This document shows positions 1 to 4,991 of a DNA stretch of 5,214 bases, in pieces. Both the position numbers and the translations under genes were made by a program. The stretch lies in contig CAYSZH010000239.1 in assembly GCA_964435305.1 (NCBI GenBank), positions 1 to 5,214 of the forward strand. The letters are read 5' to 3'. The notes below the pieces were generated by a model that made no database searches, was not told the origin of the DNA, and worked only from the letters and a program-made list of their open reading frames with translations. Numbering within the stretch: position 1 is the stretch's first letter; every line of letters starts with the position of its first letter. This DNA is from Granulosicoccus sp964435305 (GTDB taxonomy: Bacteria; Pseudomonadota; Gammaproteobacteria; Granulosicoccales; Granulosicoccaceae).

Positions 1-1
1 G

Positions 2-1027
2 TATGACTACACACATTGTGTATCAGATGCGATGGAGAACATCACACACTCACTTTGCACGCTTGAATTTGAAGATCACCGCCCCTTGTACGACTGGGTA
101 CTGGATGAACTTGCCACCCCTAGCCATCCTCAGCAAATTGAATTTGCCCGGCTGTCGCTCGAATACACCATGTTGAGCAAACGACGCCTAATCCAACTGG
201 TTGAAGAAGGCCATGTTAACGGCTGGGACGACCCGCGTATGCCTACGATCACCGGCATTCGCCGACGTGGTTTTACACCGGCATCGATTCGTGATTTTTG
301 CGAGCGCATTGGTATTACCAAAAACGATGCATGGATAGAGATGGCCGTTCTAGAAACCTGTATACGCGATGACCTGAATGAAAATGCACCGCGCCGCATG
401 GCCGTACTCGATCCGATAAAAGTGACGATCACCGATTTAAGCGATGACTACGAAGAAACATTGTCGTTCGCCAACCACCCGCAAAACGAAAGCTTTGGAC
501 GACGCCCAATTGCGTTTACAAAAGAGCTTGTCATCGACAGAGATGACTTTAGCGAAAACCCACCACCCAAATACCAAAGACTTGTGCCAGGTGGTGAGGT
601 GCGTTTGCGCGGAAGCTATGTCATTAAATGCAATGAAGTGATCAAGAACGACAATGGTGATGTGATTGAACTGCGCTGCACTCACGATCCGGCAACATTA
701 GGGAAAAAGCCTGAAGGCCGAAAAGTGAAAGGGGTTGTGCATTGGGTATCCGCCAAACAATGCATACGCGGGGAAGTGCGGATTTACGAACCGCTGTTTA
801 ATACGCCGAACCCTGCTGGTGCCGACAGTATTGAGTCTGTTCTCAATGCAGAATCGTGCGTCATTAAGAAGAATTGTTATTTTGAAGCTGGCTTGCAAAG
901 CACTGCACCAGAAGAGCGTTTTCAGTTTGAACGGCTTGGGTACTTTGTCAGCGACCGCCACGATCACAGCACAAGCACACCTGTATTCAATCGCACGGTA
1001 ACGCTGAGAGACACCTGGGCGAAATAA
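2..1027 (+). CDS. glnS: Glutaminyl-tRNA synthetase, C-terminal 341 residues (5' end outside window)
   Basis: This enzyme attaches glutamine to tRNA(Gln) using ATP, in the cytoplasm. The frame is open from base 2, and the first visible residues YDYTHCVSDA match the E. coli enzyme before the apparent ATG at 32, so that ATG is internal. Roughly 220 N-terminal residues, including the HIGH motif of the Rossmann fold, lie off the left edge. Visible are the end of the catalytic domain with the class I KMSKS-type loop as MLSKRR (bases 170-187; E. coli has VMSKR), the conserved GWDDPRMPT segment (bases 221-247), and the two C-terminal anticodon-binding beta-barrels, including RKVKGVVHWVSA and PVFNRTVTLRDTWAK. 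The protein ends at DTWAK, three residues shorter than E. coli GlnRS. No frameshift or missing segment is seen. Family assignment is secure from near-continuous similarity to GlnRS rather than GluRS. No gene follows closely, so it looks like the last gene of its transcript. Confidence 0.97.
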   Translation, partial: YDYTHCVSDAMENITHSLCTLEFEDHRPLYDWVLDELATPSHPQQIEFARLSLEYTMLSKRRLIQLVEEGHVNGWDDPRMPTITGIRRRGFTPASIRDFCERIGITKNDAWIEMAVLETCIRDDLNENAPRRMAVLDPIKVTITDLSDDYEETLSFANHPQNESFGRRPIAFTKELVIDRDDFSENPPPKYQRLVPGGEVRLRGSYVIKCNEVIKNDNGDVIELRCTHDPATLGKKPEGRKVKGVVHWVSAKQCIRGEVRIYEPLFNTPNPAGADSIESVLNAESCVIKKNCYFEAGLQSTAPEERFQFERLGYFVSDRHDHSTSTPVFNRTVTLRDTWAK

Positions 1028-1114
1028 AAGCGCGTCATATTATTGACTTACTTTGCATCCCGATTTCTTCAAGCGATTCTTCATTTAAAACATAACTAAC
1101 ACTTCAGGGCACTT

Positions 1115-1141
1115 GGCCTTCTCACGCAAAGTGACAAGGCC
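1115..1141. terminator. Imperfect stem-loop downstream of glnS, possible transcript end
   Basis: GGCCTTCTCAC (1115-1125) pairs with GTGACAAGGCC (1131-1141) over 11 positions with one C-C mismatch, around the loop GCAAA. There is no U-tract on either strand, so it does not meet the usual pattern of an intrinsic terminator. It may stabilise the glnS mRNA 3' end or mark the region of a Rho-dependent stop. It is the only sizeable hairpin I found within about 120 bases of the glnS stop codon. Confidence 0.35.
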
Positions 1142-1194
1142 GATTACCCATTTCTATCGATCGACCGGTACTTAACTTCGCACCCAGCGAAAAT

Positions 1195-1210
1195 AATCTA
1201 AAGTCATTGC
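1195..1210 (+). repeat. Leader motif shared by the two LysM genes, copy 1
   Basis: AATCTAAAGTCATTGC here matches AATCTAAAATCATTCG at 3075-3090, with 13 of the first 14 bases identical. This copy lies 167 bases before its gene's start codon. Its core TCTAAAGT resembles a -10 element. Both copies are on the same strand and in the leader of paralogous genes. Confidence 0.5.
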
Positions 1211-1220
1211 ACTCATCGCA

Positions 1221-1249
1221 TTGACGCCCCCCCTTCTAACTACTATTAC
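1221..1249 (+). promoter_or_regulatory. Candidate sigma70 promoter for the first LysM lipoprotein gene
   Basis: The -35 box TTGACG (1221-1226, five of six consensus) and the -10 box TATTAC (1244-1249, four of six) are separated by exactly 17 bases. The predicted start near 1256 gives a leader of about 105 bases. The spacer contains a run of seven C (1227-1233). This is a consensus match by eye, not a mapped start. Confidence 0.45.
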
Positions 1250-1361
1250 TTTTTATGTCATGTTTGACAGCTTGCTGACGTTGGAAAGCTTTTCACGTGC
1301 CCAAGCTTGATCAGGCAAATCAATATCGCCACAAAGATCGCCTTGCGCGGGGGTAAGAAGA

Positions 1362-2867
1362 ATGAGTCGTCGTACTACACAAATTTTCCAGTTAAATATT
1401 ATTGCTGCAGCCATTCTGTCGGTAAGTGCCTGCACAGTCACTCCAAATGTCGGGGGTGTTGATCTTGGCGAAATGGCGAGCAGCGTGGGCAAAGGTATCA
1501 GCAAGGCCGGCAGCAAAACCGCCGAGATAGGCTCAGCCGCCTGGGGCAGCACCAAGCGCGTGCTTAATATTGGCCCCCAAGATGAGCTGCTTGACGAGGT
1601 AGACCTTGCATTAATGGAAGAAGATGCCGAAGTACAGGTAACCCCTGTCCAGATTGCCGTGGCTCCTGCTGCGCAAGCCATCGACAGCACACTGCCAGCG
1701 GAAGATCCCAACCGGGCGCAAACGGTTGCATCAAACGACGTCATGATCGACAAAAGTGATACCTTTGCTCAAAGTGGAGATACCGTTGCCAAGCTCGACT
1801 GGACTCACGAAGTGAAGACCAGCGAAACGCTTTGGGATATCGCAAAACTTACAACAGGCGACGCCAATAACTGGCACGTTCTGGCAGATGTCAACAACCT
1901 TGCCCCAGATGCTTCTGTTTATCCTGGTATGAAGCTCAATATCCCAGCCGATATGGTGAAGCCTGACTTAAATAGAGACAACGCTGCCGAGCAAATAGAT
2001 ATCGCAATGGCGAACACTGATGCGGCAACAGATTCATCTGAAAACCAACCGGTACGTCTGAAGCTACCAGCGCCGACGCAAGTGGCTGCAACCGAAGGTG
2101 AAACCGCTATTGTCGTACCAATGGAAATCACACAAGAAGAATCTGTAGCGAAAACAGATCTGGCAAAACCTGCTGCCGCAACAGAAACCGTGGCGGCCTC
2201 CATTGCCTCAGAAGAAATTAAGCCTGCGGAAAAGAGTGAAGCATTACTGGCATCTATTACAGCTGATGCCGATGCGATGAAAGTACGAGAAGGTGAAACA
2301 TTATGGGACTTTGCTAAACGTACCACTGGTGATGCCAAGAACTGGAAGATGCTCGCGGATAAAAATCAGTTCACCGAAAAGGATACAAAAGGACTTCGCC
2401 CTGGCCGTACGATCTATGTTCCAACAGCAATGGTTGTGGAACGTGATGCCGATGGCAATTTGATCGCGGTTGCTGAAGACACAACATTGCCAGCGGATAA
2501 AGAGGATTCAGTTGACGCCACCACAGCGGTTTTGGCAGGCACGAACCAACCGGTAAAAGAAGGCGATATCAAAATCGTGGAAGCAGCATTCCAGGAAGAC
2601 TCTGCTGTAAACCCTGTTACGGCAGAACAACTCTCCGACGAAGCCGTTGCAACACTTGAAAAAACCGAAAGCGAAGCCCATGGCACAGTCATGGTGAGCG
2701 GTACGTACTACCCTAAGGCGGTATACAACAGCGCCGATTTTTCTTCGTCCTTACTCATGCGGGTATCTCCTGGAACCCAATTGGAAGTATCAAAGGCCAT
2801 TGGCCCTTGGTTAGAAGTCCAAACTGACAAGGGCATTGGCTACGTACACTCGCGCGATGTGAAATAA
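1362..2867 (+). CDS. Outer-membrane lipoprotein with two LysM domains and a C-terminal SH3-like domain
   Basis: This is probably a peptidoglycan-binding envelope lipoprotein of 501 residues. It begins with a basic, then hydrophobic signal and a lipobox VSAC with the acylated cysteine at 24. Threonine rather than aspartate at +2 favours sorting to the outer membrane. Residues 36-68 are rich in Gly/Ala/Ser and may form an amphipathic helix. LysM domain 1 spans about 148-195 and LysM domain 2 about 307-354. They share the core ETLWD.AK.TTGDA.NW..LAD (17 of 23 identical over 154-176 and 314-336), so one is a duplicate of the other. Long, strongly acidic, Ala/Thr-rich linkers separate them and look disordered. 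Residues 442-501 form a small beta-rich domain (GTYYPKAVY, LMRVSPGTQLEV, WLEVQTDKGIGYV) resembling bacterial SH3 domains. No amidase, LytM or NlpC/P60 domain is present, so a tether or enzyme-regulator role is inferred. The start has TAAGAAG directly upstream. A strong terminator follows. Confidence 0.9.
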   Translation: MSRRTTQIFQLNIIAAAILSVSACTVTPNVGGVDLGEMASSVGKGISKAGSKTAEIGSAAWGSTKRVLNIGPQDELLDEVDLALMEEDAEVQVTPVQIAVAPAAQAIDSTLPAEDPNRAQTVASNDVMIDKSDTFAQSGDTVAKLDWTHEVKTSETLWDIAKLTTGDANNWHVLADVNNLAPDASVYPGMKLNIPADMVKPDLNRDNAAEQIDIAMANTDAATDSSENQPVRLKLPAPTQVAATEGETAIVVPMEITQEESVAKTDLAKPAAATETVAASIASEEIKPAEKSEALLASITADADAMKVREGETLWDFAKRTTGDAKNWKMLADKNQFTEKDTKGLRPGRTIYVPTAMVVERDADGNLIAVAEDTTLPADKEDSVDATTAVLAGTNQPVKEGDIKIVEAAFQEDSAVNPVTAEQLSDEAVATLEKTESEAHGTVMVSGTYYPKAVYNSADFSSSLLMRVSPGTQLEVSKAIGPWLEVQTDKGIGYVHSRDVK

Positions 2868-2890
2868 ACACAACTCCAAAAGTACTAGTC

Positions 2891-2922
2891 AAAAACGGCG
2901 CTTTTTAAGCGCCGTTTTTTTT
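2891..2922 (+). terminator. Strong intrinsic terminator after the first LysM gene
   Basis: AACGGCGCTT (2894-2903) and AAGCGCCGTT (2907-2916) form a perfect 10-bp stem with loop TTT. It is extended by A-T pairs on the outside (A 2891-2893 with T 2917-2919), and a run of eight T (2915-2922) follows. It begins 24 bases after the stop codon at 2867. The run of A on the left arm gives five T on the opposite strand, so it could act weakly in both directions. It separates the two LysM genes into different transcripts. Confidence 0.93.
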
Positions 2923-3162
2923 GCATTACAATTACGTTTATCTTGTACCAATTCGCTTTGCACTGTGCACAATGTCTCAGTATGGGAATGTTCGAGCAGT
3001 CACTATATTGAGAGCTGAAGCACTTTCTCATACCTGAAACGGTAACGTTAATGTGTTTTGTTGGCCAATAGACAAATCTAAAATCATTCGCATCAAAGTT
3101 AGCCATGGCCTCGCTCGATACCTGACATAAGCCTTGTCGCGAAGGCAAAGACAGAGATATTG
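2923..3162. other. Leader region of the second LysM lipoprotein gene
   Basis: These 240 bases hold no convincing gene. The minus strand is open through here, but its reading runs across the terminator hairpin. A -10-like TAAAAT lies at 3079-3084, inside a motif shared with the other LysM gene's leader, but the best upstream partner, TTGTTG (3058-3063), is weak and gives a 15-base spacer. A second weak pair is TTGCAC (2958-2963) with TATGGG (2981-2986). Three perfect 8-base palindromes (3043-3050, 3061-3068, 3102-3109) cluster here. Confidence 0.5.
3075..3090 (+). repeat. Leader motif shared by the two LysM genes, copy 2
   Basis: AATCTAAAATCATTCG is the counterpart of the motif at 1195-1210. 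It lies 88 bases before the start codon at 3163. The TAAAAT inside it (3079-3084) matches the sigma70 -10 box at five of six positions, so this copy may be part of the gene's promoter. Confidence 0.5.
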
Positions 3163-4017
3163 ATGAACAGACACAGACATTTCAAAACCGGCTTTTTACT
3201 GTTAACGGCCTGCGTAATGGCAAGTTGTGCCAGCAACGATCCCGCACCGCTACCTGAACCTGAAGTAGAAAACGTGGCTTATGAAGTGAGCGAAGACTAC
3301 GTTGCGGGTGTAATACGTTACACCGTCCAACGTGGCGACAGGCTTGGTGATATCGCACAGGAATTCACCGGCAACGCTGCCAACTGGCGCGACATCGCAG
3401 AATTCAATAATATTTCCAACCCAAGAAAGCTACGCGCAGGTTATGTATTAGAGATACCAACAGACTTGGTGCCGGACTACCAATCAAGAGGCATTGTCGC
3501 GAGTGCTCAGCCTGCAATACTGCAACCGGAAATAGTGCAGCCTGAAATAGTACAGCCCGACATTACACAAGCTAGCAAACCTCGACCAAACTTTGCCCAA
3601 CAAGAAACGCTGCAACGCGAGTCTGCGCAGGCACAAACTGCCTCAGTGCTCACAGCCAGTAATTCTCTGGCGGTTAAACGTCCCGCCCCATCAAGATCGG
3701 CCTTGCCCGACGTTGTCGCACCTGTGGTTGTCACACCGATTGAAAACAATCGAAGCTTTGATCTAAACCCGATCGATTCGCAATCTCTGGCAGGCTCTTC
3801 TGGCAATTACGAAGGCAGCAGCCGCCAAATTAAAGTGGTGGGCAGTTACTACCCGAAAGGGATTTACTCTGAACCTGCTGCTTACTCAAAGTTGATGATG
3901 CGAGTTGCGCCGGGCACCCAGTTTTTACTCGAGCAGCAAGTGAACGATTGGTACAAAATAAAAACGGCTAAGGGCACCGGTTTTATCAGAACAAGTGATG
4001 CAGAGCTACTAAACTAG
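3163..4017 (+). CDS. LysM lipoprotein with C-terminal SH3-like domain, paralog of the upstream gene
   Basis: This is a predicted outer-membrane lipoprotein of 284 residues that binds peptidoglycan. I chose the ATG at 3163 over the in-frame TTG at 3160, because AGAG (3153-3156) then sits six bases upstream. The signal sequence ends in the lipobox MASC with the lipidated cysteine at 22 and alanine at +2, which favours the outer membrane. One LysM domain spans about residues 53-99 (YTVQRGDRLGDIAQEF, then GNAANWRDIAEFNN). A disordered Gln/Pro/Ala linker follows, containing a pentapeptide repeat (bases 3502-3576). The C-terminal domain, about residues 224-279 (GSYYPKGIY, LMMRVAPGTQFLLEQ, WYKIKTAKGTGFI), is clearly homologous to the end of the first LysM protein. 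No catalytic domain is seen. The pair are paralogs, but this one has lost, or never gained, the second LysM. It lies 37 bases upstream of the phosphatase gene with no terminator between, which suggests cotranscription. Confidence 0.9.
   Translation: MNRHRHFKTGFLLLTACVMASCASNDPAPLPEPEVENVAYEVSEDYVAGVIRYTVQRGDRLGDIAQEFTGNAANWRDIAEFNNISNPRKLRAGYVLEIPTDLVPDYQSRGIVASAQPAILQPEIVQPEIVQPDITQASKPRPNFAQQETLQRESAQAQTASVLTASNSLAVKRPAPSRSALPDVVAPVVVTPIENNRSFDLNPIDSQSLAGSSGNYEGSSRQIKVVGSYYPKGIYSEPAAYSKLMMRVAPGTQFLLEQQVNDWYKIKTAKGTGFIRTSDAELLN
3502..3576 (+). repeat. 15-base tandem repeat coding for xxQPx pentapeptides
   Basis: Five consecutive 15-base units read SAQPA, ILQPE, IVQPE, IVQPD and ITQAS. The middle three (3517-3561) are the closest copies. 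Their codons differ between units (CAA/CAG, CCG/CCT/CCC), which suggests an older expansion kept at protein level. The repeat lies just after the LysM domain and probably forms an extended Pro-rich spacer. Confidence 0.8.
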
Positions 4018-4054
4018 AGTACTTTCTGGCAGCGAACCTGGCCAATCACAGCCC

Positions 4055-4555
4055 ATGAAGTTTTTGACATTGTTGCGGCATGCAAAATCCAGCTGGAAAG
4101 ACGCAAGCCAATCTGATTTTGACAGACCCCTAAACGAACGCGGCAATCGTGATGCACCTGAGATGGCACGACGCATGGCGGATGCCATTGGTGCGCCGGA
4201 TAAAATTGTGTGCAGCAGCGCGATGCGCACCCGTCAGACGGCGGCGTGTTTCACAGCAGCTCATGGTTTAGAGAAAGAGGCTGTTGTTTTTACAGAAGAC
4301 TTATACCTGGCATCTGCAGGCACGCTACTCGACTGTATTCAACAAACCGATGCAACGTCAGTGCAGCACCTGATGATCATTGCGCATAACCCGGGGCTGG
4401 AAGTGCTTGGAAGGCAACTGCATACAGATGCTCCTGGACAACTGCCGACCTGTTCCATGTTGCACTTTGCATTGAATCAAGACAGCTTTGAATTCAGTGA
4501 TAGCACGGATATCGATCTGCGCTTATACGACTTTCCCAAAAGTCAGAAGGCTTAA
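4055..4555 (+). CDS. SixA-like histidine phosphatase (phosphohistidine phosphatase family)
   Basis: A complete cytoplasmic protein of 166 residues in the histidine phosphatase superfamily, close in length to E. coli SixA (161). The phosphate-binding motif appears as LLRHAKSSW, with Arg8 and the nucleophile His9. RPLNERG follows at 24-30, SSAMRTRQT at 54-62 (Arg58 the likely second phosphate-binding Arg), a candidate acid Glu81, and AHNPGLE at 110-116 with the second catalytic His111. All core residues are present, so it should be active. E. coli SixA removes phosphate from histidines of phosphorelay or nitrogen-PTS proteins. This RHAKSSW type differs from E. coli SixA at the motif (RHGDA), so I do not assign the sixA symbol, and its substrate is unknown. 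The family motif near the N-terminus fixes the ATG at 4055, yet no good Shine-Dalgarno is visible, so translation may be coupled to the LysM gene 37 bases upstream. Confidence 0.9.
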   Translation: MKFLTLLRHAKSSWKDASQSDFDRPLNERGNRDAPEMARRMADAIGAPDKIVCSSAMRTRQTAACFTAAHGLEKEAVVFTEDLYLASAGTLLDCIQQTDATSVQHLMIIAHNPGLEVLGRQLHTDAPGQLPTCSMLHFALNQDSFEFSDSTDIDLRLYDFPKSQKA

Positions 4556-4584
4556 AAAGCGGCCAGGATCAAATCTGTACGCAC

Positions 4585-4800
4585 TCAGCGGTCGATCTTT
4601 TCCAGAATAATGCTGGGCGCATCACCGATACGGTAGTAACGCGGGTGATTTGCCATTCGCTCAAGCGCGACATCGCGCTCTTCTGCAGAAGAATACCAAC
4701 GCTCTCCTGCCCAATCGTCGCCGAGCAAGTGTGGCGCAGACATCGGGTCGCTTTCGGGCAATTTAACCGAAATACCAAATTTTTTTGATTCAGAAGCCAC
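4585..4800 (-). CDS. Small conserved-looking soluble protein of unknown function, 71 residues
   Basis: I cannot assign a function. The product has no signal peptide, membrane segment or cysteine, and mixes charged and aromatic residues: KKFGISVKLPESDPMSAPHL, then GDDWAGERWYSSAEERDVAL, then RYYRIGDAP and ILEKI. It resembles, from memory, short uncharacterised proteins of other gammaproteobacteria, which I could not check. The start is GTG (4798-4800). It is the only start codon between the in-frame stop upstream and an internal ATG at Met20, and AAAGG sits about seven bases before it. The central Ala/Glu/Arg-rich part (about 38-51) should be helical, followed by a strand-like end. It is convergent with the phosphatase gene, with only 29 bases between stop codons and no clear terminator. 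It is divergent from the lipoprotein gene at 4992. Confidence 0.75.
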   Translation of the reverse strand: MASESKKFGISVKLPESDPMSAPHLLGDDWAGERWYSSAEERDVALERMANHPRYYRIGDAPSIILEKIDR

Positions 4801-4991
4801 GGGCGTGCCTTTGCTTGTTTAGTTATGGGTATTCTAGAGCCGTTTGGTTTTTTATGTACGGGAGTTTGCAAACCGATCTCACACACCCCATATTCCCTAA
4901 TAAGTTTTGTGCCAATAGCCGGCTATTGAGTTTTCCCTGTGAGCACAAATGGATACACTGTGATCATTCTAATTATGGATACCCAAATACA
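4801..4991. promoter_or_regulatory. Divergent intergenic control region
   Basis: These 191 bases must carry the start signals for the minus-strand small gene and the plus-strand lipoprotein gene. They contain a 10-base palindrome (4864-4873), a 16-base palindrome inside a 7-base inverted repeat (4906-4949), and an 8-base direct repeat (4949-4956 and 4975-4982). On the minus strand TTGGCA (complement of 4908-4913) is a fair -35 box, but its partner TATGGG is weak. On the plus strand no pair with good spacing is seen. TACACT (4954-4959) is the best -10 candidate. Confidence 0.5.
4913..4928. promoter_or_regulatory. Perfect 16-base palindrome, candidate operator
   Basis: CAATAGCC followed by GGCTATTG is an uninterrupted perfect palindrome. 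It abuts TTTGTGC (4906-4912), whose inverse GCACAAA occurs at 4943-4949. There is no U-tract, and the symmetry has no loop, which favours a protein-binding site over a terminator. It overlaps the TTGGCA -35 candidate of the minus-strand gene. Confidence 0.5.

Larger units (their letters stand above)
1028..1361. other. 334-base intergenic region between glnS and the first LysM lipoprotein gene
   Basis: No convincing gene is seen on either strand. It holds an imperfect stem-loop (1115-1141), a motif shared with the leader of the second LysM gene (1195-1210), a candidate promoter (1221-1249), and a predicted 5' leader of about 100 bases. That leader contains a possible 19-codon GTG mini-ORF (1297-1356). 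The ribosome-binding region is TAAGAAG at 1354-1360, with a G-run just before it. Confidence 0.7.

Noticed and set aside
444..641. Alternative open frames on both strands inside glnS
   Set aside because: They overlap a strongly conserved synthetase and show no independent protein features.
1253..1753. Long minus-strand open frame (166 codons) whose last 36 codons lie in the LysM leader and read like plausible protein
   Set aside because: Most of it is antisense to the well-supported LysM gene, including its signal sequence. It is dominated by Ser/Ala runs typical of antisense frames, and a 36-codon stop-free end is not rare by chance.
2885..3148. Minus-strand open frame of 87 codons in the leader of the second LysM gene
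   Set aside because: It reads through the intrinsic terminator hairpin, shows no recognisable domain, and competes with promoter-like elements of the plus-strand gene.
3160..3162. TTG as start codon of the second LysM gene
   Set aside because: The adjacent ATG at 3163 is a better start with good spacing to AGAG. The TTG would add only one residue.
4569..4886. Minus-strand open frame of 105 codons overlapping the small GTG gene in another frame
   Set aside because: Its composition is not protein-like (scattered Cys, Arg and Ser), it runs through the divergent palindrome at 4864-4873, and the overlapping 71-residue frame is a much better gene.
4931..4970. CRP-like sites around the TGTGA sequences at 4939 and 4960
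   Set aside because: Neither TGTGA is followed at six bases by a TCACA-like half-site, so the match is only half of the consensus.
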